NCBI RefSeq assembly: GCF_000403135.1
Contig: NZ_AQPN01000141.1
Location: 78,452-142,451 of the forward strand
Source: Arcticibacter svalbardensis MN12-7
Lineage (GTDB): Bacteria > Bacteroidota > Bacteroidia > Sphingobacteriales > Sphingobacteriaceae
Length of the DNA stretch: 64,000 bases
Direction: 5' to 3'
The position numbers were made by a program, and so were the translations under genes. The notes beneath the pieces were generated by a model. That model was given only the letters and a program-made list of their open reading frames with translations. It ran no database searches and was not told the origin of the DNA. Shown piece after piece: positions 15,378 through 25,400 of the stretch; within the stretch, counting starts at the first letter, position 1; each line of letters begins with the position of its first letter.

Positions 15378-18302
15378 CTACACTTTGTAGCCAATTTTGA
15401 CCATTGCGCGTACCTCAACAGCATATACGCCAAAATCTTCCATAACCTTACCAGTCATCTTGTAGAATCCGTTACCTAAAAATGGAAACTTTACTAAAGA
15501 GTTGGGCCAATGAACCGTATCCAGCCAATTACCTTGCGCATCAAGAAAAGTCCCGAACATCATATGTTCATTTCTTTTCGTCCAGGAATCTTTAGTCGTA
15601 ACCAGCCGTCCCGTTACCGTCACCTCTTTTCCTACATGAGCCGGGAGCTCAGTAGCCAAAGTAATCCCTGCATGATTGGTATCTGCCAGACTAAATAAAT
15701 CCCCTAAAGAAAACCCCAGGATCTCAATTTCATCAATGGCCTCTTCCAAAGGATTACTATACAGTTCCGGAAGTTGAAATTCCACTTCTTCCTCCTGAAA
15801 TAAGACTGCTACTACAGTTTGATCCTTAGCCCTTTTCTGCATGAAATTGGCCCGCCATAACAGGTCTTTTTTATTTATACCGGTAAAGCGCAGGGCATTA
15901 ATCCGGATTAAAATATTAAGTAGCTCCAATCCAGGCTGCACCCTTTCAATAAAGTCTTTTAAGCTCAGGAACAGACCATGGTGATTTCTTTCAAAAAGGA
16001 TTCTCTCTTTCAGACTATCATTTAATTTTTCAATATGAATTAAACCCACATACACCTCATCGCCAATAATAGAAGTAAACAACTCACTGTTATTCACACA
16101 AGGGGCGTGCACTTTGGCACCCGCACGTTTAAGCTCATGGAAATAAAACTCAGTCCTATAAAAACCACCGAAGTTATTGATTACACCAACCATAAATTCC
16201 ATCGGATAATACGTCTTCAGGTAGAGGCTCTGATAACTTTCTATCGCAAAACTGGCAGAATGTGCTTTACTAAAAGAGTAACCCGCAAAACTTGCAATCT
16301 GGCGCCATACCTCCAGACTAATCTGTGCAGGATAACCCCGTTCCTCACAATTAACAAAAAACTTTTGTTGCAGCCGATCCATCTCTTTTGTGCCGCGATA
16401 CTTACCAGACATAGCTCTACGCAAAATATCCGATTCAGCCATATCCAGACCCCCAAAGTGATGGGCAACTTTAATTACATCCTCCTGATATACCATTACC
16501 CCATAAGTCTCCTGAAGCAAATCCTCCATTTTAGGATGCAGATATTTTACCTGATCGGGGTGATGGTAATTGTGAATATAAGTCTTCATCATACCAGATT
16601 GCGACACCCCCGGGCGAATGATAGAACTCGCAGCAACCAGTGTCAGGTAATCATCACATTTTAACTTCAATAACAATTGACGCATGGCGGGACTTTCAAT
16701 ATAAAAGCAACCAATCGTATCCGCTTTTCTAATCTGTGCAGCCACTTTTTCATCCTGCATAAAATCATCCACACGATTAATATCGATGGTAATACCCTTG
16801 TTTTTCTTAACCAGGCTTATCGTGTCTTTTATATGTCCCAGTCCACGCTGGCTTAAAATATCCAGCTTAAACAAGCCGATTGTTTCCACCAGGATCATAT
16901 CCATTTGCGAAGTAGCAAAGCCCTTAGGGGGCATTTCCTGAGCAGAGTAAGTATAGATAGGCTTTTCGGAGATCAGCATCCCACCGGCATGAATGCTATG
17001 ATGATTAGGGAACTTCAGCAACAAACTCCCAAACTGCTCAATCTTGCGTTGCCAACTGTCTTCAGGCAATCGAACCTGCTGGTTTCTCACCAGTCTGTCT
17101 ATTTCCGCCTTAGGTAAACCCATTACTTTACCTAATTCACGGATGATTGCACGCCGCTTAAACGTGCTGTACATGCCTAGTAAAGCGATATGATCTTCTC
17201 CATAACGATCAAAAATATAGCTAATCACAGCATCCCGATCCTTATGGCTAAAGTCAATGTCAAAGTCGGGAGGCGACGTCCTAAATTCATTCAGGAAACG
17301 CTCAAAATAAAGATCAAGCTTAATGGGATCAACATTTGTAATTTCCAGCAGGTAGGCTACAATGGAATTAGCTCCACTACCACGACCAACATAAAAGAAA
17401 TTTGACGCCTGAGCAAACTTGATCACATCCCACACCATGAGGTAATAGGCATTAAAGTTTAACTTGTCAATTACCTTCAGCTCTTTATTAATGCGATCTT
17501 CAATTTCCTGAGTCGTGTTTTTATACCGCTTTGTAATTCCTTCTAAGGCAAGCTTTTTTAAAAGGTCACGATCATCCTGCAGAGAACCAGTATAACATTT
17601 TTTATTCTTATCCGTCTTAAGTGTTGTCTCAATTCCACATTCTTCAATGAGTAAATTGGTTCTCGCAAGAATAGTAGGGTGTTCTTCAAAGGTGGAAATG
17701 ATCTCCGATTCCAATTTAAACGTTTCATCTTTTCCGGCTAAATCTTCCGGGTTCAGTTTCGTATATAAGGTATTCAGATCTATCGCCCGCAAGAGACGGT
17801 GTAAGCTAAAGTAACGCGTATTTTGAAATGTAACAGGCTGCCGCACCACAAACTTGTCCGGATATAACGCCACCGGTACCCGGTAAAGCTTATTGATCTC
17901 AGCAGGTTTAACACCAATTAATTCGTTGGCTCTTAGTGCAGCAGGATCAAATTTATTTAGCTCATAAATGATATAAACGTCATCACTTAACGATGGACGA
18001 TCAGGAAACAATGTTTTATCCCTTTTATGAAGCGATAGAAACCGATTAATAACCGTTAATCCAACTTCATTTTTAGCAAGCAGGATATAACTAAAGCGGT
18101 GGTCATTCCTTATTTCGCAACCCACAAGAGGCTTAATATTGCCTTCCCGGCAAAGCTTTACAAACTCCCAAACGTCAGGAGTACCGTTAATATTAGTTAA
18201 GGCCAAAGCGCGGACCTGCTGACTCAAGGCCTGCTTAACCAGTTCTTCCGTACTATATGTACCGTAGTGGTAACTAAAATAAGTCTTGCAGTTTAAGTAC
18301 AT
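15378..18302 (-). CDS. Short DNA polymerase III alpha subunit (DnaE-type, error-prone class likely)
   Basis: The 974-residue protein is a C-family polymerase shorter than replicative DnaE (~1160). An N-terminal PHP domain spans residues ~1-200. The palm carries PPDFDIDF at about residue 345 with two catalytic Asp, after VGRGSGANSIVAYLL. The finger region includes HSIHAGGM. A helix-hairpin-helix/OB-fold end (VTVTGRLVTTKDSWTKRNEHMMFGTF) closes the protein. In the PHP domain, positions that normally bind metal are changed (CKTYFSYHYG and LALTNING in place of H and D residues), so no proofreading activity is expected. It overlaps dinB by 10 bases. By analogy with imuB-dnaE2 cassettes it is inferred to act in translesion synthesis. 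Confidence 0.88.
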   Translation of the reverse strand: MYLNCKTYFSYHYGTYSTEELVKQALSQQVRALALTNINGTPDVWEFVKLCREGNIKPLVGCEIRNDHRFSYILLAKNEVGLTVINRFLSLHKRDKTLFPDRPSLSDDVYIIYELNKFDPAALRANELIGVKPAEINKLYRVPVALYPDKFVVRQPVTFQNTRYFSLHRLLRAIDLNTLYTKLNPEDLAGKDETFKLESEIISTFEEHPTILARTNLLIEECGIETTLKTDKNKKCYTGSLQDDRDLLKKLALEGITKRYKNTTQEIEDRINKELKVIDKLNFNAYYLMVWDVIKFAQASNFFYVGRGSGANSIVAYLLEITNVDPIKLDLYFERFLNEFRTSPPDFDIDFSHKDRDAVISYIFDRYGEDHIALLGMYSTFKRRAIIRELGKVMGLPKAEIDRLVRNQQVRLPEDSWQRKIEQFGSLLLKFPNHHSIHAGGMLISEKPIYTYSAQEMPPKGFATSQMDMILVETIGLFKLDILSQRGLGHIKDTISLVKKNKGITIDINRVDDFMQDEKVAAQIRKADTIGCFYIESPAMRQLLLKLKCDDYLTLVAASSIIRPGVSQSGMMKTYIHNYHHPDQVKYLHPKMEDLLQETYGVMVYQEDVIKVAHHFGGLDMAESDILRRAMSGKYRGTKEMDRLQQKFFVNCEERGYPAQISLEVWRQIASFAGYSFSKAHSASFAIESYQSLYLKTYYPMEFMVGVINNFGGFYRTEFYFHELKRAGAKVHAPCVNNSELFTSIIGDEVYVGLIHIEKLNDSLKERILFERNHHGLFLSLKDFIERVQPGLELLNILIRINALRFTGINKKDLLWRANFMQKRAKDQTVVAVLFQEEEVEFQLPELYSNPLEEAIDEIEILGFSLGDLFSLADTNHAGITLATELPAHVGKEVTVTGRLVTTKDSWTKRNEHMMFGTFLDAQGNWLDTVHWPNSLVKFPFLGNGFYKMTGKVMEDFGVYAVEVRAMVKIGYKV

Positions 18303-19471
18303 TTTGGATTTCTTAAATGCTTTGCAGTCCCCCTGAATATAGCTTCCTCCCCGAACCGTGTACGGATATGATCCAATGCCTGGTAAAGCCGCACACTTTC
18401 TTCTGTCTCCGTAAATAAGTCAATCTGATGCTGCCCATAAACCAGGTCACTTAGTCGCACGCCAATCAGCCTCACCAGCATCCGTTTATCATACAACCGC
18501 TTGAACAATTCCTTTGCCGTCTGCAGGATCACATCATCCGAAGCCGTATAAGAGATACTCGCCTGCCGGGTATAGGTGTCAAAATTAGAATAGCGCAGCT
18601 TAACCGTAACACATCCACATAGCTTATGCTGTTGCCGAAGCTGAAAAGCAATGTTTTCCGTCATCCGAACCAGTTCACTATGAAGGAACTGCATGTCGAT
18701 CGTATCATTCTCAAAAGTATCCTCTTTCCCAATACTCTTTTGTTCCGAGAAAGGCACCACAGGCGAAAAATCAATGCCATTTGCTTTTCGGGACAGATCA
18801 ATCCCATTTTTCCCAAATCGGCTTTCCATCAACCGAAGTGGAATTTCACTAAGCGTCCGGATCGTATCGATCCCCATCTGTCGAAGTAGCTTGGATGTTT
18901 TATCACCAATTCCAGGCATCTTCTCAATCTTCAGTGGTGCCAGATAAGGTTTCTCCTGCCCATAATCAATCTCGATCTGCCCATTAGGTTTCGCTTCATT
19001 GGTGGCCACTTTAGAAATTAGTTTATTAGAAGCAAGGGCGTATGAAATAGGGAGGCCGGTCTCCTTCATGATTTTATGCTTCAGTTCCCCGGTAAATTTG
19101 CTGCACCCGAAAAACTTATCCATCCCTGTTAAATCGAGATAGAACTCATCAATACTCGCTTTTTCTAAAACAGGAACCTCTTGTCTGATAATATCCGTTA
19201 CCATCCGGGAATAGTGGCTGTAATTATCATGATCTCCCCGAACTACGTGTGCATCCGGACATAAACGAAGGGCCAGTTTCATAGGCATGGCGCTGTGCAC
19301 ACCAAAAGCCCGCGTTTCATAACTGCATGCCGCAACAACCCCTCTATCACTCAATCCACCTACAATAACAGGCTTGTTAACCAGGCTGCTGTTCTTTAGC
19401 CGTTCCACACTGACAAAAAAAGTATCAAGATCAAAATGCGCTATGTTCCGATGATTAGAGATTATGGCCAT
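18293..19471 (-). CDS. dinB: DNA polymerase IV (Y family)
   Basis: This 392-residue Y-family translesion polymerase shows the catalytic motifs FDLDTFFVSVE at residues 13-23 and SIDEFYLDLTG near residue 105. The YETRAFGVHSAMP and YALASNKLISKVATNEAKPNG motifs follow. A helix-hairpin-helix (MPGIGDKTSKLLRQMGI) and the little-finger domain come after. QIDLF near residue 350 fits the beta-clamp binding pentapeptide. Active-site residues are intact, unlike ImuB, which is catalytically dead. It is first in a two-gene unit with the short DnaE, the end of one overlapping the start of the other. A long palindrome 16 bases before the start is the probable operator. Confidence 0.94.
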   Translation of the reverse strand: MAIISNHRNIAHFDLDTFFVSVERLKNSSLVNKPVIVGGLSDRGVVAACSYETRAFGVHSAMPMKLALRLCPDAHVVRGDHDNYSHYSRMVTDIIRQEVPVLEKASIDEFYLDLTGMDKFFGCSKFTGELKHKIMKETGLPISYALASNKLISKVATNEAKPNGQIEIDYGQEKPYLAPLKIEKMPGIGDKTSKLLRQMGIDTIRTLSEIPLRLMESRFGKNGIDLSRKANGIDFSPVVPFSEQKSIGKEDTFENDTIDMQFLHSELVRMTENIAFQLRQQHKLCGCVTVKLRYSNFDTYTRQASISYTASDDVILQTAKELFKRLYDKRMLVRLIGVRLSDLVYGQHQIDLFTETEESVRLYQALDHIRTRFGEEAIFRGTAKHLRNPKCT

Positions 19472-19486
19472 ATTGTTCTGATTACG

Positions 19487-19519
19487 GGATTGCTAAAATA
19501 CTAAATATATTAGCAATCC
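19487..19519. promoter_or_regulatory. Palindromic operator upstream of dinB-dnaE
   Basis: GGATTGCTAA (19487-19496) and TTAGCAATCC (19510-19519) are perfect 10-bp arms around 13 bases. The spacer contains a second copy of CTAA, so the arms can be read in more than one register. On the minus strand the spacer includes TATATTTA, one base from the -7 consensus, so a bound repressor would cover the promoter. This suggests DNA-damage or other stress control of the polymerase pair; no repressor gene is in the window. Confidence 0.6.
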
Positions 19520-19668
19520 AATCTTTAATTTTTCCACAATTCTTAATTCAGCTCCAGTAGGTTTCAAAAAAGGAAAATCTGCTCTTCATTCCGCATCAAT
19601 ACATAAAACATTAAAATCTCTATCCAAAAGTAAATCAGTTGTACACCTTTTAAAACGGCTACAATTAC

Positions 19669-19676
19669 TACTTTTG
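19669..19676 (+). promoter_or_regulatory. Candidate -7 box for the GNAT gene
   Basis: TACTTTTG matches TAnnTTTG exactly. Transcription would begin near 19683, leaving only a few bases before the first ATG (19690) but about 34 before the ATG at 19717, which favours the later start. Confidence 0.5.
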
Positions 19677-19716
19677 CAGTAGAAAGCAAATGCTTTTTCC
19701 AAACGATAATCCTTTT

Positions 19717-20220
19717 ATGTCAGTTTTAAAGTATAGAGATGCAGTTCAGGAAGACCTGAAAAAAGTAGTTGAGATCTACAATTCAACCGTATCGTCCCGA
19801 ATGGTCACTGCAGATACCGAACCCGTCTCCCTTGAAAGTAAACAAAAGTGGTTCGAAGAACATACTCCCAATAAAAGACCCCTTTGGATAATAGAAGATT
19901 CCGAACACAATAACATAGGTTGGGTGAGCTTTCAATCCTTTTACGGCCGTCCCGCCTATCAAGCTACTGTGGAGATCAGTATATATCTCGATGCCATACA
20001 TAGAGGTAAAGGTTTGGGCAAAGATATTTTAAAATACTGTATCGATACCACCCCTCAGTTTGGCATAAAAACCCTTCTCGGCTATATTTTCGCACATAAC
20101 GAGCCTAGTTTAAAGTTATTCAGGAACTTTGGATTCGAAGACTGGGCAACATTACCCAATGTAGCAGACCTTGACGGGCAGGAGAGGGGACTTAAAATTC
20201 TAGGAAAGCGTATCGCTTAA
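19717..20220 (+). CDS. GNAT-family N-acetyltransferase (phosphinothricin acetyltransferase-like)
   Basis: The product is 167 residues from ATG 19717, or 176 from the upstream ATG at 19690. I prefer 19717 because the GNAT fold starts at once (LKYRDAVQEDLKKVVEIYN) and because of the promoter spacing. The acetyl-CoA motif HRGKGLGKDIL is near residue 92, and the motif B region NEPSLKLFRNFGFE is near residue 127. The pattern resembles Pat/YncA-like amino-compound acetyltransferases, which acetylate small amines; the substrate is not known. Its stop overlaps the stop of the convergent hflC gene. Confidence 0.85.
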   Translation: MSVLKYRDAVQEDLKKVVEIYNSTVSSRMVTADTEPVSLESKQKWFEEHTPNKRPLWIIEDSEHNNIGWVSFQSFYGRPAYQATVEISIYLDAIHRGKGLGKDILKYCIDTTPQFGIKTLLGYIFAHNEPSLKLFRNFGFEDWATLPNVADLDGQERGLKILGKRIA

Positions 20221-21155
20221 TCCGATTTTTTTAAATACTTATAAATCTCACTATTCGTAGAAAGCACGACTGATGTTTTCTCTGTAAAGGTTTTTTCCAG
20301 TGTCTCCATAGATTTTAAAAAACTATATAAATTTTTAGATTGTGCAGATTGATTATAGGCCGCAGCGTAAATGGAAGCCGCACTAGCATCCGCTTTACCT
20401 TTAATCTCTTCCGCAGTTTTAAAAGCAGTGGACTGAATATTTTTCAATTCTCTGTCTTTTTCCCCATTAATACGGGAAGCTTCCCCCTGACCTTCAGATC
20501 GAAACTTATCAGCAATCCGATACCGTTCACTTTTCATCCGTTCATAAACCTGGGTCTGAACCTCTTTTACGTAATTAATTCTTTTAAATCTAAAATCTAA
20601 AATCGTTATCCCCAGTTCTTTAGCCTGTTTATTTGCAGAAGCAAGAATCATATTTTGCATCTTATCACGACCAACATAAACCTTGGTTAAAGAATCTCCT
20701 AAAACTTCGCTGATAGAATCCTGTTCCGGTTTTCTATTACTTGTACGCACAATTTCTTCAATATTATTCTTGGCCACAACATTACGGGTTTCCCCATCTA
20801 AAATATCATCTAATCTGGATTGCGCCCCGCGCTCATTCGTCAGCCTTTTAAAAAACTGCAATGGATCCGTAATCTGCCAGCGCGAATAGGTATCCACAAA
20901 AATGAACTTTTTATCCTTTGTAGGCACCTGATTAGGATCCCCATTCCATTCCATATATCTTTTTTCAAAAACGTTGGCGGTTTGAATAAAGGGTATCTTC
21001 ATATAAATTCCAGGAGCAGTAATTGCTTTACCAATTGGTCGCCCAAACTGTGTAATCACCACCTGTTCATATTCCTTAACGGTATATACACTTAACAATA
21101 GCCCCAGTAGTACTAAAAAACCTATAACACCTATAATTATCCGATTACTTTTCAT
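20217..21155 (-). CDS. hflC: SPFH/Band 7 protein HflC
   Basis: HflC is a single-pass inner-membrane protein that forms a large cage with HflK around the FtsH protease and tunes its activity. The start is put at ATG 21155, which gives MKSNRIIIGVIGFLVLLGLLL, a proper N-terminal membrane anchor. Reading from 21221 would add 22 residues that lie inside hflK and look unnatural. The SPFH domain spans about residues 20-220 (EYEQVVITQFGRP, then ILDFRFKRINYVKEVQTQVYERM), followed by a helical, lysine-rich region and a C-terminal assembly segment. The gene overlaps hflK by 11 bases and is cotranscribed. Confidence 0.92.
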   Translation of the reverse strand: MKSNRIIIGVIGFLVLLGLLLSVYTVKEYEQVVITQFGRPIGKAITAPGIYMKIPFIQTANVFEKRYMEWNGDPNQVPTKDKKFIFVDTYSRWQITDPLQFFKRLTNERGAQSRLDDILDGETRNVVAKNNIEEIVRTSNRKPEQDSISEVLGDSLTKVYVGRDKMQNMILASANKQAKELGITILDFRFKRINYVKEVQTQVYERMKSERYRIADKFRSEGQGEASRINGEKDRELKNIQSTAFKTAEEIKGKADASAASIYAAAYNQSAQSKNLYSFLKSMETLEKTFTEKTSVVLSTNSEIYKYLKKSD

Positions 21156-22149
21156 TTTTCTCTGCTTTAAGGGTTTCTTTATTAAATTGCATTTGTAGCA
21201 AAGGCAGCACGTTTGCCCCACTCTGATCTGTTACCAATACATTTCCAGCCTTAGAAAGTATTTGAGATAGATTTTCTAAATACAGTCGTTTTTTAGTCAC
21301 TTCAGGAGCTTTCACATATTGGCTATATAAATCATTAAATCTAGCCGCTTCCCCCTGTGCGTTATTCACACGTTCAATCGAATACCCCTCTGCTTTCTGA
21401 ATGGTAGCTTCAGCTTCACCACTAGCTTTGGGAATCACTTTATTATATTCCGATTTCGCCTGATTAATCAGCGTTTCCTTTTCCTGCTGAGCCTCATTAA
21501 CGGCATTAAAAGCGGCTTTTACAGGATCAGGTGGATTTACATCCTGCAATACAACCTGTTCGATTTTAATCCCCATACTGTACTCATTGCATATGTCCTG
21601 AATAAGCTCCTGGATTTTTACTGTGATTTCTGATCGTCCAATGGTCAAAACCTCGTTTACTGTTCGGTCGCCAACAATCTGCCGCGTTGCCGCTTCAGAA
21701 ATATTTCTTAACGTACTTTCAGGATCACGAACCTTAAAAAGATATTTATAAGCGTCATTGATTCGGAACTGAACCACCCATTCCACATCAGCAAGATTCA
21801 GATCGCCGGTAAGCATCAATGATTCATCACTTACTGCATCTTTCGTATATTCCGTTTTGCCGTCGCCATTATTCATACTTCGAAAGCCGAATTCCAGTTT
21901 TTGCTGACGTTCCACAGGCACTTTAAAAACCTGCTCACCAAAAGGCATCTTTATATTTAAACCGGGTTCCAACGTACGGTTGTATCTCCCAAATCTGGTA
22001 ATTACACCTACTTCCTCGGTGCCAACCTGGAAAATGCTGCTCCATAATAGAATGATTGTAACAATTACAACCACTATTTTTCGCAAGTTGGGCAAGAGAT
22101 AGTTTTGAATCGTTTCGACGTTTATTTGTTGATTATAATTATTGTCCAT
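21145..22149 (-). CDS. hflK: SPFH/Band 7 protein HflK
   Basis: HflK is the partner of HflC in the HflKC-FtsH membrane complex. The 334-residue product has a short polar N-terminus, a membrane segment at about residues 22-40 (IVVVIVTIILLWSSIF) and the SPFH domain (TEEVGVITRFGRYNRTLEPGLNIKMPFGE). It continues with VQFRINDAYKYLF, VLQDVNPPDPVKAAFNAVNEAQQEKE and a long alanine/glutamate helix. The N-terminal Gly/Pro-rich part of the E. coli protein is missing, as is usual in Bacteroidota. It is first in the hflK-hflC operon and divergent from the helicase gene at 22465. Confidence 0.92.
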   Translation of the reverse strand: MDNNYNQQINVETIQNYLLPNLRKIVVVIVTIILLWSSIFQVGTEEVGVITRFGRYNRTLEPGLNIKMPFGEQVFKVPVERQQKLEFGFRSMNNGDGKTEYTKDAVSDESLMLTGDLNLADVEWVVQFRINDAYKYLFKVRDPESTLRNISEAATRQIVGDRTVNEVLTIGRSEITVKIQELIQDICNEYSMGIKIEQVVLQDVNPPDPVKAAFNAVNEAQQEKETLINQAKSEYNKVIPKASGEAEATIQKAEGYSIERVNNAQGEAARFNDLYSQYVKAPEVTKKRLYLENLSQILSKAGNVLVTDQSGANVLPLLQMQFNKETLKAEKNEK

Positions 22150-22413
22150 AATGCTTTTTGAATTTGGTTATTTTACTTGTATGAATTAATAAACCATTGA
22201 TGTGTAGTGCTTTGTATTGATTCGGTAATAGTGAATCAAATATAAATTAGGCGTATTTATAAAAGTAAACTAGTAGTGTCCACTGCTTAAAGTAATAAAT
22301 TTAAACTTGAAAGCAAAATAAGCGGGTAGCATTTAGCAATGCAAGACAGTTAATCGATAGTATTCTTTTTGGAAATCAACCTTATTCCTTCTGAATTAAA
22401 TAAAATGAATTAA

Positions 22414-22421
22414 TAAGTTTG
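22414..22421 (+). promoter_or_regulatory. Candidate -7 box for the PLD-helicase gene
   Basis: TAAGTTTG is an exact TAnnTTTG match, 43 bases before the preferred ATG. Its -33 partner is poor (CTG rather than TTG near 22391). The 291-base divergent region around it shows nothing else clear. Confidence 0.4.
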
Positions 22422-22464
22422 TTTTACCGGAGTACTATCGGTGTTATCATCATCTATACCCATT

Positions 22465-25400
22465 ATGGCTCAATTTGAGCTCGGATTATACGAGCAACTA
22501 ATAAACCAGCTTATAAATAATAAGCTGAAAGAAATTGAAGAAGATCAGTTCTTTATAAAAAAGACAATATTAGATAAAGCAGAAGCTGCCCGTTACCTAA
22601 GCCAGTATTTAGCAGAGACCATCAAATTTGCTTTAAATGGACTTCCCGAAAAAGACAAGCTGCTACAACAGGTGGTTCTTTCCAATAAAATCATTCAGCT
22701 TCTTATTCAAGAGCTTCCTGCCGTTATTCTTTCTAGCAATCTTTTGGATAATGATGGAAAAATTTTACAAGCTGTTTTTTCTAAGCTTGATTCGCCATAT
22801 CCCGATTTTAATGAAAGACTAAAACAGATTAGTCCTTATACACGCTTTAGTCAGAGTGAATTATTTACCGGTAACAATGTAGGCCTTTCGTTAGAAAGTG
22901 AGATCCGTAAAGAAATTCTTTCATCTGATGAAATTTATTGGCTGGTCTCTTTTATTAAATTCTCAGGAATTCGAATTTTTAAGGCCGAATTGGAGGAATT
23001 TACGAATAGCGGTCGCAAATTGAAAATTATTACAACCTCTTATATGGGGGCCACAGATGTTAAATCAGTTGAATTTTTAGCTGGATTAAAAAATACCGAA
23101 GTTAAAATTTCTTATAACTCCGAACATGAGCGTTTACATGCTAAAGCATATCTGTTTTTACGTAACACCGGTTTCAATACCGGTTATATTGGTTCATCTA
23201 ATCTTTCACGTTCTGCCTTAACTACAGGCCTCGAGTGGAACCTAAAAGTGACCACAAAGGAAATTGGCCACATCATCGACAAGTTCAAAAAAACTTTTGA
23301 AACCTACTGGCTGGATAAAGACTTTGAATATTACAAACCAGGCGAGGATAGAGAGAAGTTAAATAAGGCATTGAAAATCCAGCGATCGAAAGATCAAAAA
23401 GGAATCACTACTTACTTTGATTTGATACCCCATCCTTATCAGGAAGAGATATTAAGTAACCTGGAATCAGAACGTTTAATTCATCATCGATATAAAAACT
23501 TAATAGTAGCAGCAACAGGAACAGGAAAAACTGTCATTTCAGGCTTTGACTATAAACGCTTTAAAGACAAAAATGCAAGAGCCAGACTTTTGTACGTAGC
23601 CCATAGAAAAGAAATTTTAGAACAGGCACAGGAAACCTTCAGGCATATATTAAAGGATGCAAACTTTGGGGAGCTATGGGTAGATGGCGAAGAACCTATT
23701 AATTATGAACATGTTTTTGTGTCCGTCCAAACGTTAAGAAATCGAATAAATGAATTATTCCTTTCTCCAGATTTTTATGATTTTATAATTATCGATGAAG
23801 TTCATCATATAGCAGCATCCAGTTATCGACCAATATTAGATAAATTTAATTCAACTATCCTTTTAGGTTTGACTGCGACACCTGAAAGGATGGATGGTGA
23901 GGATATTTTGAAAGATTTTTGTAATACGATTGCCGCCGAGATCCGCTTACCTGAAGCACTGAACCGAAAACTTCTCTCACCATTTCAATATTTCGCTGTT
24001 TCTGATTCTGTTGACCTTTCTAAATTGTCATGGAAAAATGGAAGATATGAACCAGCTGAACTTACTAAAGTATATACGGAAAATGATAGAAGAGTAGGGG
24101 AGATCATCTCAAATTGTGAAAAGTATTTAACGGATATAACTGAGGTTAGGGCTTTGGGATTTTGTGTGAGTCAAGATCACGCAAAATACATGGCGGAGAA
24201 ATTTACACTGGCCGGATTAAAAGCTGATTACTTAGTCAGTGAAAATTCCAATACCAGAGAAGAAGTCAGAAGCCGTTTACGGAGTAAGGATATTAACTAC
24301 TTATTTGTTCGTGATATCTTTAATGAAGGAGTCGATATACCAGAAATTGATACCGTTTTGTTTTTACGGCCTACAGAAAGTTTAACCATATTCTTACAAC
24401 AATTAGGAAGAGGGTTACGTCTGGCATCAAACAAGGAATGTCTCACCGTATTGGATTTTGTGGGGAATGCTCGTCCTGAATATGATTTCGAAAACAAGTA
24501 TCGTGCATTAATTGGTAAAACCCATTCCTCTATTTTAACAGAAATAGAAAATGAGTTTCCTCATTTACCATTAGGTTGTTCCATTATATTAGAAAAAAAG
24601 GCACAGGATATTATATTGCGCAACATAAAAGGAGCCATTGGTTTTAATAGAAATCAGCTACTGGCAAAAATAAGGAACTTTAAGTTCAACACCACCTTAC
24701 CTTTAACACTTCAAAATTTCATCACCTTTAATCACATTGATATAAACCTTATTTACAAAAAAGGAAGTTGGAAACGGCTTTGTGCAGATGCAGGAGTGAT
24801 ACCAGATTTTAAAGAGCCAAATGAAATAGAACTTACCCGGCTGGTTAAGAAACTTCTACAGTGTAATTCATTTAGCTATCTGAGCTATATTAAAGAGCTG
24901 GCTCTTGCTCAATTCAAGTGCCCTTGTGCTACCAAGAGCCAAAGCTTAATGTTGTTAATGCTTCATTATGATGTATGGCAGAATGGAGGTAAAAAAACTG
25001 AATTTAAAACTTTAGCGGATAGTTTGTTTCAGTTATTAAAAAACCCAGTTATGCTATCTGAGCTTAATGAATTGATTGATTATATCCTGGGTAAAATTGA
25101 TTTCATGGAGAAGGATATTCAGTTAGATTTTCCTTTCCCGCTAAAAGTACATAGTAGATATAACAGAGATGAGATACTAGCGGCCATAGGTCTTCATACT
25201 TTTAGTACAATATCTTCCAACCGTGAGGGGGTAGCTCTGAATAAGGAACTAAATGTAGAATCATTATTTATCACGCTTAAGAAATCAGAAAAGGAATATT
25301 CCCCCACTACACTGTATGATGATTATGCCATAAATGAATATCTTTTCCATTGGCAATCTCAAAATGCCACGGCTCCGGAATCTCCCAAAGGGCAATCTTA

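Noticed and set aside
16107..16664. 185-codon plus-strand frame within the short DnaE gene
   Set aside because: It is antisense to conserved polymerase sequence and has a composition unlike real proteins.
22355..22440. 8-bp inverted repeat CGATAGTA / TACTATCG with 70 bases between arms
   Set aside because: Short arms at a long distance are common by chance and no promoter element lies at a meaningful place between them.
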